Positions 1 to 8,051 of a stretch of 32,307 bases of DNA are shown in pieces. The DNA is from Streptomyces flaveus (GTDB lineage Bacteria > Actinomycetota > Actinomycetes > Streptomycetales > Streptomycetaceae). Under the pieces are notes generated by a model. It did not search any database. It was not told the origin of the DNA and saw nothing but the letters and a program-made list of their open reading frames with translations. Location: the NCBI RefSeq assembly GCF_014647675.1, contig NZ_BMPQ01000004.1, positions 410,401 through 442,707 of the forward strand. Direction: 5' to 3'. Numbering within the stretch: the first letter of the stretch is position 1; each line of letters starts with the position of its first letter. The position numbers were made by a program, and so were the translations under genes.

Positions 1-87
1 AAGGCGACGTCCTCGACCGCTCCCCCGGGTGCCGGAACATGGCCTGCGGTCTGCGCACAGGATGCCGCCTGCCGCCTGCCGGGCGCC

Positions 88-123
88 TGAGTCGAGGGGT
101 ACTCAAGTCACCCTGTATCAGGG
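88..123. promoter_or_regulatory. Dyad elements upstream of the LuxR-type gene
   Basis: Two inverted repeats lie just upstream of the regulator gene. TGAGT-N8-ACTCA spans 88-105, and CCCTG-TAT-CAGGG spans 111-123. Both arms are perfect in each case. They sit 29-64 bp from the ATG at 152, where an operator would be expected. Autoregulation by the LuxR protein is an inference. No convincing -35/-10 pair was identified, and bases 1-87 hold nothing I can call. Confidence 0.35.
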
Positions 124-151
124 ATGAGTAGCCCGGCTCTTCTTGTACGTG

Positions 152-2023
152 ATGACTTACGAACGGGACGCGAAGACCCTGGAACTGCCCTGGCCGTTCA
201 CCGGACGCGAAGGCGAACTGGACCTGATCCGCAGCTCGCTGTCCGCCGGACGGCACGGCATCGTGGTGACGGGCCCCGCGGGCTGCGGCAAGACCCGGCT
301 CGTCACTCAGGCCGTCCGCGACACCGGCTGCGCGAAGGTGACGGGGACGCCGCAGACCCGGCAACTGCCCTTCGCGGCGTTCGCGCACCTGCTGCCGGAG
401 CCGGTCTCCCTGCACCGCGCCGTCCAACTGCTGGCGGACGTACGGCTGTTGCTCGTGGACGACGCGCATCTGCTGGACGACGCGTCGGCCGCGCTGGTCC
501 ACCAGCTGGCCGTGCACGGACGTACTCGCCTGCTCGTCGTCGTGACGGACGGCGAGCCGGTCCCCGGCGCGGTCTCCCGGCTGTGGACCGGAGAGCTGCT
601 GCCGCGCCTTGGCCTGGAGCCGCTGCCGCGTGAGGACCTGGCACAGCTCGTGGCCGTGGGCGCCGGCGGTGCGGCGGAGCCGCTCACCGTGAACCGGCTG
701 CACCGGCTGTGCCAGGGGGACCTGCGGCTGCTGCGCGCCTTGCTCGGCGCGCTGCGCGAGCGCGGACTGTTGACCCGGGGGTCCGACGCGTGGGCCTGGC
801 GGGGTCCGGTGCCGGTGACCGCGACCCTGCGCGAACGTACCGCGAAGGCCCTGGACCGGCCCCACCCGGACGAACGGGCGGTCCTCGAAAGGCTCGCGTT
901 CAGCGAACCCTTGCCCCTCGATGTCGCCGAGCTGGACCTACGGATCCTCGAACTCCTCGAAGCGCAGGGACTGGTGGCCATCGACGGCCACTCCTCGGTC
1001 CGCCTCGCACACCCTCTCCATGGCCCGGTGCTCCGCTCCGAGGCCGGACAACTGCGGGCCAGGCGGCTGGCCCGTACGCCGTCCCGGTGCGGCCCGGCCC
1101 TCGACGCGGAGGCCGCCACTTTGGCGCGGCGGATCGAGCAGGCAGACGTACGGGACGTGCCGACGCCAATCGGGGACTGGTTGACCGGGGAGGGCGCGGG
1201 CCCGGACAGCTCGGTCCCGGCCGGGTACGCGATGCTCCGCGCCCGGTACGCACGGCTGCGCGGAGAGCTGCGCGAAGCCGTGGTCTGGGCGCGGGAAGGC
1301 CTGCGGGCGGCTCCAAACGACCGGGGCTGCCGTGCCGAACTGGCCGTGGCGGAGGCTCAGTTGGGCACCGCGACGACAGCCGCTCCCAAGCTGCGTACGG
1401 CGCATCCGGCGTCAGCAGGGGCGAACACCTGGCTGAGGGCCGCCCGAGGTGACACCGCCGGAGCAGTGGAGTCGATCACAGGGGACGACGCCTACTCCCT
1501 GTATGACGCGGTGCGTCTGGGCGAACCCGCCCTGGTCGTGGACCGGTTGACCCGGCTTACCGGCGAACCCACCGCCCTGCTGGCCCAGCACGCGGACGCA
1601 CTCACCCGGGGTGACGGCCCGGCCCTGGACCGAGCCGCCGAACGCCTGGAACAGCGCGGCTTCCTGCTCTTCGCAGCCGAAGCACATACGCAGGCCGCGT
1701 CGGCGCACCGTGACCCGCGTGCCGCCCGCATGTCGCGTACGCGCGCCGTAACCCTGGCCCGTCGCTGCCAGGGAGCCCACACCCCGGCACTCTCCGGCCT
1801 GGTCCTGGGCGAACTCACCGCCCGCCAGCGGCAGATCGTCACCCTCGCAGCCGCCGGCCTGAGCAACCGCGAGATTGCGGACCGGCTGACCTTGTCGATT
1901 CGCACCGTCGGCAACCACCTCCACAGCGCCTACACCCGACTCGGCGCGACCGACCGCGGCTCCCTGCCCCGGCTCGTACACGACCCGGAGGGAGCGGGAA
2001 TGCCGGACGCACGGTCGGCGTGA
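152..2023 (+). CDS. LuxR-family regulator with N-terminal P-loop NTPase (LAL/STAND-like)
   Basis: Probable cytoplasmic transcription factor of about 623 aa. An AAA/STAND-type ATPase region carries a Walker A motif GPAGCGKT at residues 41-48 and a Walker B-like LLLVDDAH with Asp103/Asp104. A helical repeat-like middle follows. The C-terminal LuxR helix-turn-helix begins around residue 555 with LTARQRQIV and continues AGLSNREIADRL. It is shorter than classic 900-1000 aa LAL regulators, so the sensor part is compact. The frame is also open from TTG 143 and GTG 149. ATG 152 was chosen, but no good Shine-Dalgarno decides between them. It runs convergently toward the CHAT gene with a 58-bp gap. A regulatory link to that module is inferred from position only. 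Confidence 0.85.
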   Translation: MTYERDAKTLELPWPFTGREGELDLIRSSLSAGRHGIVVTGPAGCGKTRLVTQAVRDTGCAKVTGTPQTRQLPFAAFAHLLPEPVSLHRAVQLLADVRLLLVDDAHLLDDASAALVHQLAVHGRTRLLVVVTDGEPVPGAVSRLWTGELLPRLGLEPLPREDLAQLVAVGAGGAAEPLTVNRLHRLCQGDLRLLRALLGALRERGLLTRGSDAWAWRGPVPVTATLRERTAKALDRPHPDERAVLERLAFSEPLPLDVAELDLRILELLEAQGLVAIDGHSSVRLAHPLHGPVLRSEAGQLRARRLARTPSRCGPALDAEAATLARRIEQADVRDVPTPIGDWLTGEGAGPDSSVPAGYAMLRARYARLRGELREAVVWAREGLRAAPNDRGCRAELAVAEAQLGTATTAAPKLRTAHPASAGANTWLRAARGDTAGAVESITGDDAYSLYDAVRLGEPALVVDRLTRLTGEPTALLAQHADALTRGDGPALDRAAERLEQRGFLLFAAEAHTQAASAHRDPRAARMSRTRAVTLARRCQGAHTPALSGLVLGELTARQRQIVTLAAAGLSNREIADRLTLSIRTVGNHLHSAYTRLGATDRGSLPRLVHDPEGAGMPDARSA

Positions 2024-2081
2024 CGCAGTGCGCTCCGATCCGCAGGCCGAGCGCCCCAACTGCCTGCCCGCGCAGTGCCCT

Positions 2082-4685
2082 TCAGGCTGCTCCGAATGCC
2101 GTGAACGCCCACCCGGTCGCCTGATGCACCGCGTCGCCCGGCAGCGCGGCACGCGCGTCCCGCAGGGCCTCGGCCAAGGACAGGCCGGAGCTCAGGCCCT
2201 TGTGCAGGGCCAGCATCAACGGCACCACCGTGGCGTCGTTGACGGGAACGCCGCTCGCCACGACGCCCGCCGTGCCCAGCGGAAGCAGGGCCGTGACCAG
2301 GCCGAGCACTTCGTCGGCGCCGACAGAGGCGAGGCGGGCGGTGTCGCAGCTGGACAGGATGATGCGATACGGGCTGCGGTGGAGGCGCTCGAAGTCGTGC
2401 ACGATCAGCGGGCCGTCGGCCATCCGCAGGGAGGAGAAGAGGGGGCTGTCCGCGCGGAACGTACCGTGCGCGGCGATATGGGCGAGCACGGCGCCGTCGA
2501 GCGAGTCCAGTACGCGGGGCACCCGGGCCTCGTCACCTTCCAGCACGGTCGCTGTGCCGTAGCGGTCGGCGAGTTCGGGCACCTCCGCGCCGCCGGTCGC
2601 GAGGCCAGGACCGCGGACCAGTACATGGCCTCCGTCCGGCGGCGGCTCGGTCTCAACAGCCCGCAGCCAGCTGCTTGCCGACGGCGAGACGCTCACCACA
2701 CGCTCGCGCAGCGAGGGCAGCAGCGCCCACGGCACGCGGTGCAGCCTGGCCGGCGGCACCACCACGAGCGGGCCCGGGCCCAGGTGGGAGACGGCAGCGC
2801 CCAGCAGCAGTTCCTCCAGCCGCCGCCCCGCGGCCTCGAGCACCGGGAGCCTGCCCTCCGCCCCGGGATGGGCAAGGCGTCGAAGGCCGGCCTGCACATG
2901 CTCGACCTCGGCCAGCGCGTCCGCGAGCGGCCCGCCCTCAAACCGCCGTACGCGGCCCTCGCCACAGAGCAGCACCTGTACCCGGCCGCCGAGCTCGGCG
3001 ATCTCGACCAGCCGCCCCCCGCCCAGCCGCTCCAGCAGCCTGCCGGGATCGAACCGATGCCCGTCGCCCGGCACCGCACCGCGCATACGCAGCGTCCAGG
3101 ACCGTATCTCCCGCTCAAGACGCCGCTGTTCACGCTCCAGCGCCGGCACCGGCCGCCCGTCGACGCGGGCCGTCTCCGCCCGGGCGGCGATCTCCCGGAA
3201 GGCGGTGAGATTCCGCGACAGGGCCGGATCGGCGGGCGGCCGGGTGGGCGGAGCCGAGAGCACCGTGGCCCGCCAGCGCTCGCTCCACACCAGCAGCCGC
3301 CGCGGCCCGCCGGAGACCAGGCTAGCCCGCTGAGCCAGCGCGGCGAGCTCCGCACCCTGCGCGGTCGCCCGGGCGCGCAACTCGGAGGCACCGAGCGTCA
3401 TCCGGTGGTCGTCGAGCACATCGAGTCCGCGCCGGCAGGCCTCTAGTACGCCCCGGCTGGAACCGGCCGCCTCGGCCCGCAGCGCCTGCGCGGCCCAGCC
3501 CGTCATCCGCGCCAGCGGCGGCCCGCTGTGCCGACTGCGCGCGGCCACGTCCAGATGCCGCTCGGCCTCGGCCCGCCGGCCCAGGCGCAGCGCGATCCGC
3601 CCCGCGAGCAGCGACGCCTCCGGCGCGGCCGGCGAGCCGCATTCTGTCAGCCGCCCGGCCACGGCCGCGGCATCGGCGACCATCCGCCCCGACGTACGCC
3701 CGGCCGCCAACCGCGCCTCGATCAGCACCAGTTGGGCATGCGTCTCCCACCAGGCGCGCTGCTGGCCCGCGAAGAGGCGTACGGCATCGGCCGCGCGCGC
3801 GGTCGCGGTGTCCGGTTCGCCCGCGAGCCGGGCGGCACGGGCGGCGGCCAGCAGCAGCTCCGCCTTGCGGGTGGTCTGGCCGCCGATGCGGTCGAGCACA
3901 GCGATCGCCGCGTCGGCCTCGGCCAGCGCCTCGGGCGCGAGACCGGCGGCCATCAGGACCTCGCAACGACGGATGTAGAACACGAACACCGGGGTGCCCA
4001 GCTTCGCGTACCGCTCCTCGGCCTCGTCGAACAGGCGCAGCGCCGCGGGGATATCGCCAGAGCGGAAGGCGGCCAGCGCCCGGCTCTCCACGACATCGGC
4101 CTTGTCGTGCTCCTGGCCGGTGGTGTCCCACAGCCGCTGAGCCGCCGTGAAGTCGGCCTCGGCCCGCTCCACCGCGCCGAGCGCAAGATGCACGGTGGCA
4201 CGCAGCGTCAGGGCGCGCGCCGTCCAGATCACATCGTCCGCCTGCCGCAGCACGGGCGTCGCCCGGCGCACATCGTCCAGCGCCTCACGATGGTGCCCCA
4301 GCACCCACCACACGTACGCCCGCCGGTACAGGACACGGGCGCGGGTGTGCCCCGTGCCCCGCGCGACGCCCCGCTCGAGCGCGGCAAGACCCTGCCGCGT
4401 ACGACCGGCGTGGACCAGCGCCACCCCCAGCGTGCCGAGGACGTCCGCCTCCCGGTCGGCCGAACCCGACCGTGCCGCGAGATCACGGGCGCGCCGCAGA
4501 TGGCGCAGCGCGACCCGCAGATCACCGAAGTCCCGCTGCCACATACCGATCACATGGTGGGCGACAGAGGCGTGCAGCGGCGAAGGATCGCCGTCGAGTA
4601 CCGCCTCCGCCCGCGCCAGCGCCTCGCCCGGGCGGGCGAACACCATCGGGAGCAGCTCGAAAATCGTGTCGCTTCCGCCTGTCAC
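2082..4685 (-). CDS. TPR-repeat protein with C-terminal CHAT (caspase-like) peptidase domain
   Basis: 867-aa predicted cytoplasmic protein. About the first 430 residues are helical TPR-type repeats with recurring Ala/Arg-rich helix pairs such as DLRVALRHLRRARDLAARSG. A linker follows, then a CHAT domain from about residue 600 to the end. The expected Cys-His dyad is present: His740 in HIAAHGTF and Cys780 in ILSSCDTARL, followed by the CHAT-typical GVVASGVPVND. In known systems CHAT proteases are effectors triggered through associated TPR or STAND sensors. The start is GTG at 4685, and no ribosome binding site is visible ahead of it. A palindromic mobile-like element ends only 10 bp upstream, so native leader sequence may be missing. 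The S8-sigma operon diverges from it. Confidence 0.9.
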   Translation of the reverse strand: MTGGSDTIFELLPMVFARPGEALARAEAVLDGDPSPLHASVAHHVIGMWQRDFGDLRVALRHLRRARDLAARSGSADREADVLGTLGVALVHAGRTRQGLAALERGVARGTGHTRARVLYRRAYVWWVLGHHREALDDVRRATPVLRQADDVIWTARALTLRATVHLALGAVERAEADFTAAQRLWDTTGQEHDKADVVESRALAAFRSGDIPAALRLFDEAEERYAKLGTPVFVFYIRRCEVLMAAGLAPEALAEADAAIAVLDRIGGQTTRKAELLLAAARAARLAGEPDTATARAADAVRLFAGQQRAWWETHAQLVLIEARLAAGRTSGRMVADAAAVAGRLTECGSPAAPEASLLAGRIALRLGRRAEAERHLDVAARSRHSGPPLARMTGWAAQALRAEAAGSSRGVLEACRRGLDVLDDHRMTLGASELRARATAQGAELAALAQRASLVSGGPRRLLVWSERWRATVLSAPPTRPPADPALSRNLTAFREIAARAETARVDGRPVPALEREQRRLEREIRSWTLRMRGAVPGDGHRFDPGRLLERLGGGRLVEIAELGGRVQVLLCGEGRVRRFEGGPLADALAEVEHVQAGLRRLAHPGAEGRLPVLEAAGRRLEELLLGAAVSHLGPGPLVVVPPARLHRVPWALLPSLRERVVSVSPSASSWLRAVETEPPPDGGHVLVRGPGLATGGAEVPELADRYGTATVLEGDEARVPRVLDSLDGAVLAHIAAHGTFRADSPLFSSLRMADGPLIVHDFERLHRSPYRIILSSCDTARLASVGADEVLGLVTALLPLGTAGVVASGVPVNDATVVPLMLALHKGLSSGLSLAEALRDARAALPGDAVHQATGWAFTAFGAA

Positions 4686-4695
4686 TCAAAGGATG

Positions 4696-4886
4696 CTAGG
4701 GCCTGTCCGGCGGATCAGGCCGCAGGGAGGCAGCGGTGACTTGTCAACACGGGTGAGCGGGGTCTGGTGCGTGCAGCTGCAAGGCGGAGGATTGAGTCGA
4801 CGCGGAGCGTCGGCGATTGACGACAACGCCGCAGATGTGCGTGCCAGACCCCGCGTCTGCGGCCTGATCCGCCGGAAAGGCCCTAG
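4696..4886. mobile_element. MITE-like palindromic element, 191 bp
   Basis: Terminal inverted repeats of 30 bp lie at 4696-4725 and 4857-4886 and differ at one position. Both ends carry CTAG (CTAGGGCC at the left, GGCCCTAG at the right). Inside, a second inverted pair contains GCGGGGTCTGG and its complement CCAGACCCCGC (end at 4854). A central hairpin, CGACGC-GGA-GCGTCG, sits near 4798-4812. No open frame in it looks coding. The structure fits a non-autonomous insertion element mobilised by a transposase elsewhere. I recall similar palindromic repeats being widespread in Streptomyces but cannot confirm this here. No clear target-site duplication was found. Confidence 0.75.
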
Positions 4887-4917
4887 GGCCGCGGGCAGTG
4901 CGGCAGACAGGTGTGAC

Positions 4918-4995
4918 GCCGAATCGGCAATCACCGCTGCCGAATCGGTCAACCAGTGCCGCTGTATCAATCAGCCGTCATCCGGCTCTGATTGA
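4918..4995. promoter_or_regulatory. Repeats in the S8-peptidase promoter region
   Basis: The leader between the MITE-like element and the S8 gene holds two exact copies of GCCGAATCGG, at 4918-4927 and 4939-4948. Their 21-bp spacing is about two helical turns. An inverted repeat follows: TCAATCAG (4967-4974) with CTGATTGA (4988-4995). These are candidate operator or promoter elements, and the binding protein is unknown. The gene's ribosome binding site is AGGGGAGGGA at 5011-5020. Confidence 0.4.
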
Positions 4996-5026
4996 CGACC
5001 CGTCGACCGAAGGGGAGGGACACGCC

Positions 5027-6472
5027 ATGGCACCACAGCGATTCCAGGAGCAGTTCGACCAGGTCCGGCGCGCGATGCCGGACGTCCCCCTGGCGATGGG
5101 GCCGGACGACTCCGCCGAGTTCTTCTACGAGCAGGGGGTCGTCCTGGCCCGTGACGGCGAGGACGCACGGATCGTCGAGGACACCCTGCGGGCACGGTCC
5201 GCCGACATCCCGGGCCTCACCGCGGACAGCGTCCGCAGGGCAGGACCGGAGACGAACCGGTCGGGCATCACCCGTATCCAGGTGGGCGACCCGGCAGCAG
5301 GCATCCGACCGGGATCGGGCGACCGCACCGTCGCGGGGGCGCTGCGGGCCATGCGCGAGGTGGAGGGCCGGGCCGAACGCCGCCTGGTGAGCCGCAACCA
5401 CGTCGTGACGATCGCGGTCAACGCCTGCCCCGGCGACGAACCCGTGCCCGCGCAGCCCACCGTCACCGCCAACCCGACGCCGGCGGAAACGGCGTACGTC
5501 CCGGAGACCGCCGTCGGCGTCCTGGTGATCGACACCGGACTCATGCACGACTACCGGTCGTACCCCCTGCTCGCGCACACCCAGGGCGACGGCGCGCTCG
5601 CCGAGACCGACGACCAGGGCTTCCTCAAGCAGTACGTCGGCCACGGCACGTTCATCGCGGGCCTCGTCGCGGCGGTCGCGCCCAACACCGACATCACGGT
5701 ACGGGGAACCCTCGGCGACGTCGGCGCCATCCTGGAGTCCGAGTTCGGCGACAAGCTCTTCGAGGCCGTCGACCAGGACGGCTGGCCCGACCTCATCAGC
5801 CTCTCCGCCGGCACCTCGAACGGCAGCACCGACGGCCTGCTCGGCCTGGAGCGCTTCATGGAGGAACTGCGCGACCAGCCCCGTACGCTGCTGGTCGCGG
5901 CGGCCGGCAACAACGCGAGCGCCACCCCCTTCTGGCCCGCCGCCTACGCCGACGTCCCCGGCTACGAGGACGCGGTGCTGTCGGTCGGAGCGCTGCGCGG
6001 CGACGGCGAGTTCGGCGCCTGCTTCAGCAACCACGGCCCCTGGGTGAAGATCTATGCGCCGGGAGAGCGGCTGACCAGTTCGCTCACGGGCTTCGACGTC
6101 CCCGTTCCGTACGTGTACCAGCACTCGACGTACGACGCCTGCCGGCACGGCTTCGCGTACGTCTGCACCTGCCAACACCCCCAGCACATCGGCGTGTTGA
6201 GCGAGGAGCAGCAGCCCAAGCCCGCCAAGCCGGAGCAGGTGATGTTCGAGGGGCTCGCGCAGTGGAGCGGCACCTCGTTCGCGACCCCGGCGACCGCCGC
6301 GATGATCGCCGCCCATATGACGGCGCACAAGGAGAGCGACCCCCGGGCCGCCCGGCGGCAGCTGCTGTCGGCGAACCGCGACCACGCGGAGGTACGCGGC
6401 GTCGTCGTGCCCGCGCTGCGCCCGCCGACCTGGACCCCCGTCCCGGTCGCCACGCTCTCCGCGACGGCATGA
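5027..6472 (+). CDS. Subtilisin-like S8 family serine peptidase, intracellular type
   Basis: 481 aa starting at ATG 5027, with the strong ribosome binding site AGGGGAGGGA 6 bp upstream. The subtilase triad is complete: Asp169 in VLVIDTGLM, His206 in GHGTFIAG, and Ser417 in SGTSFATPATAAM. The oxyanion region AAAGNN is also present. An N-terminal region of about 165 residues precedes the catalytic domain. There is no signal peptide, so the enzyme probably acts in the cytoplasm. Odd feature: a Cys/His-rich insertion shortly before the catalytic serine (Cys372, His374, Cys380, Cys382, His384, His387) could bind metal. The gene is the first of an operon with a sigma factor and diverges from the CHAT protein. 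Protein-protein processing within the module is an inference. Confidence 0.9.
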   Translation: MAPQRFQEQFDQVRRAMPDVPLAMGPDDSAEFFYEQGVVLARDGEDARIVEDTLRARSADIPGLTADSVRRAGPETNRSGITRIQVGDPAAGIRPGSGDRTVAGALRAMREVEGRAERRLVSRNHVVTIAVNACPGDEPVPAQPTVTANPTPAETAYVPETAVGVLVIDTGLMHDYRSYPLLAHTQGDGALAETDDQGFLKQYVGHGTFIAGLVAAVAPNTDITVRGTLGDVGAILESEFGDKLFEAVDQDGWPDLISLSAGTSNGSTDGLLGLERFMEELRDQPRTLLVAAAGNNASATPFWPAAYADVPGYEDAVLSVGALRGDGEFGACFSNHGPWVKIYAPGERLTSSLTGFDVPVPYVYQHSTYDACRHGFAYVCTCQHPQHIGVLSEEQQPKPAKPEQVMFEGLAQWSGTSFATPATAAMIAAHMTAHKESDPRAARRQLLSANRDHAEVRGVVVPALRPPTWTPVPVATLSATA

Positions 6473-6567
6473 CCTCCTGCTCGGGCACGGTCCTCTTGTC
6501 CCGGATCACGGCCGGAATCCCTCACTCCGCGGCGTACGATGACTTGCCGTACACGAGGGGTGGGGCC

Positions 6568-7143
6568 GTGGACCGTGACGCTGTCGGTGCGCTCGTCCAG
6601 TCCGCCGCCGACGGGGACGCGGCGGCCTGGAAAGCGCTGGTGGACGGGTTGAGCCCGCTGGTGTGGTCCGTCGTACGCGCGCACCGGCTCTCCGACGCCG
6701 ACGCGCACGAGGTGTACCAGACCGCCTGGTTCCGCTTCGCCCAGCACCTCGACCGGATCCGCGAACCGCACAAGGCCGGCTCCTGGCTCGCGAGCACCGC
6801 GCGTCACGAGTGCCTGAAGGTCATCAAGAGCACCAGGCGGCTGACTCCCACGGACGATCCCCAGGTACTCGACGGGATCAGCGAGGACCGTACGCCCGAG
6901 GAGTCGCTGATCGAATCCGAGGAGGCCGCCGCGGAGGCGGAACGCATTCGCCGGATGTGGCAGGAGTTCGAGGAACTGGGCGACCGCTGCCGGGAGTTGC
7001 TCCGCGTGCTGATGGCCTCCCCGCCGCCCAGCTACCAGGAGGTGTCCGGCGCGCTGGGCATCGCCGTGGGCAGCATCGGACCCCTGCGTCAGCGCTGCCT
7101 GCGGCGCCTGCGTGCGCGTCTGGTCGCCCGGGGGGTGCGGTGA
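6568..7143 (+). CDS. RNA polymerase sigma factor, ECF-like sigma-70 family
   Basis: 191 aa. Region 2 (about residues 8-80) includes DAHEVYQTAWFRFAQHLDRI and GSWLASTARHECLKVIK. Region 4 (about 125-180) includes SYQEVSGALGIAVGSIGPLRQRCLRRLR. The start is GTG 6568, with AGGGGTGGGG just upstream. An ATG at 6469 overlapping the S8 stop is in frame, but its extra residues do not look sigma-like. The protein should direct RNA polymerase to module promoters, though its targets are unknown. The stop overlaps the next gene's start (GTGA), so the pair is translationally coupled. No typical zinc-binding anti-sigma factor is adjacent; the next small protein may take that regulatory place. Confidence 0.88.
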   Translation: MDRDAVGALVQSAADGDAAAWKALVDGLSPLVWSVVRAHRLSDADAHEVYQTAWFRFAQHLDRIREPHKAGSWLASTARHECLKVIKSTRRLTPTDDPQVLDGISEDRTPEESLIESEEAAAEAERIRRMWQEFEELGDRCRELLRVLMASPPPSYQEVSGALGIAVGSIGPLRQRCLRRLRARLVARGVR

Positions 7144-7622
7144 ACGACAACGTTGGCAACGACAGCTTCGACGAGGCCGCTCAGGACGACGCCCTCGAGG
7201 AGGCGCTGCGCCGGGCCGCCGCCATCCTGGACCCGGTGCCCGCCGAGCTGCGGCACCTCGCCGTCGAGGCCTATGCCCTGCACTCGCTTCGTGATTTAGA
7301 CGCGCGGCTCGCCGAGTTGACGTTCGACTCGCTCGTCGACGCCCTCCCGGTCCGGGGTGCGGACGTGCCCAGGATGCTGACCTTCAGCACGGGGGACCTC
7401 ACCGTCGACATAGAGGTGACCGCCGAGGGGCTGACGGGCCAGGTGCTGCCGCCGCAGCCCGCCCGGATCGAGATCCTGGGCACCGCGCAGCCGACGGCGA
7501 CCGGTACGGTCACGGCCGACGAGATGGGCCGCTTCCTCTGCGACCTGCTCCTCACCGGCCCGTTCGCCCTACGGCTGCGGACCGACGAGGAGGTCGTGGT
7601 GACGGAGTGGCTGCGCGTCTGA
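7140..7622 (+). CDS. Hypothetical protein coupled to the sigma factor; contains a TTA codon
   Basis: 160 aa from GTG 7140, overlapping the sigma stop codon. The N-terminal half is acidic and helical (EEALRRAAAILDPVPAELRH, then HSLRDLDARLAEL). The C-terminal half is beta-rich, with TFSTGDLTVDIEV, LPPQPARIEI and TADEMGRFLCDLLLTGPFAL, resembling a carboxypeptidase-regulatory/CnaB-like sandwich. The pattern is consistent with proteins that accompany such sigma factors, but the function is not established. Codon 53 (7296-7298) is TTA, very rare in Streptomyces and read by the bldA tRNA. Translation may therefore be limited to late growth. No membrane segment or signal peptide is seen. Confidence 0.8.
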   Translation: MNDNVGNDSFDEAAQDDALEEALRRAAAILDPVPAELRHLAVEAYALHSLRDLDARLAELTFDSLVDALPVRGADVPRMLTFSTGDLTVDIEVTAEGLTGQVLPPQPARIEILGTAQPTATGTVTADEMGRFLCDLLLTGPFALRLRTDEEVVVTEWLRV

Positions 7623-7669
7623 ATCCGGCGTCGTGCCCAGGTGCTGGTGCCGCATTCCGGTCATTCCCG

Positions 7670-7903
7670 TCAGGCGAACCAGCCCTGCGAACCTGGCTGT
7701 GAACCGGGCTGCTGGGCACGGGAGTCGGGAGCGGGGACGGGGGCGGGAGCAGCGGGGGAGAGGGGTGGCCGGCCGGCGGGCGAGGGTCCCCCGTCGGCGA
7801 TCCAGCCGAGTTCGCTCTGGAGCCGGCGGGCCTCGCTGCGGACCTGGAGCGGAATGTCGCCGCGTTCGGAGATCAGTTGGTCGTAGATCGGTGCGTCGTG
7901 CAC
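7670..7903 (-). CDS. Small hypothetical protein with Pro/Ala-rich tail
   Basis: 77 aa starting at GTG 7903, with GAGGAG about 11 bp upstream. The first 36 residues (MHDAPIYDQLISERGD then VRSEARRLQSELGWI) look like an ordered helical protein. They resemble short Streptomyces hypothetical proteins I recognise only by pattern. The remaining 40 residues are rich in Pro, Ala, Gly and Gln, with a repeated PGSQ, and are probably disordered. No function is known. It stands alone on the minus strand between two plus-strand genes. Confidence 0.65.
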   Translation of the reverse strand: MHDAPIYDQLISERGDIPLQVRSEARRLQSELGWIADGGPSPAGRPPLSPAAPAPVPAPDSRAQQPGSQPGSQGWFA

Positions 7904-8051
7904 GAGCGGTGCATCTCCTCAGGTCGGTACGTCACCCCAACCGTAAGGCCGCCCCGTCCCGGCGTCGGACGTACCCCCGGCTCGGCCAGAACCAGAAGCC
8001 GCGCGACCATGGACGGACACCGAGTCGAACAAAGCCGGACGGAGGCTCCTC

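Noticed and set aside
2028..3446. Long plus-strand open frame of 472 codons opposite the CHAT gene
   Set aside because: It is an antisense shadow of GC-rich coding DNA. The Arg/Gln/His-rich translation has no domain, whereas the minus strand shows clear TPR and CHAT motifs.
4696..4886. CRISPR-like or tRNA-like structure in the palindromic element
   Set aside because: There are no regularly spaced repeats and no cloverleaf or anticodon arm. The terminal and internal inverted repeats fit a MITE-type element.
6469..6567. Upstream sigma-factor start at ATG 6469 overlapping the S8 stop
   Set aside because: The extra 33 residues do not resemble sigma-factor N-termini, and GTG 6568 has a proper ribosome binding site.
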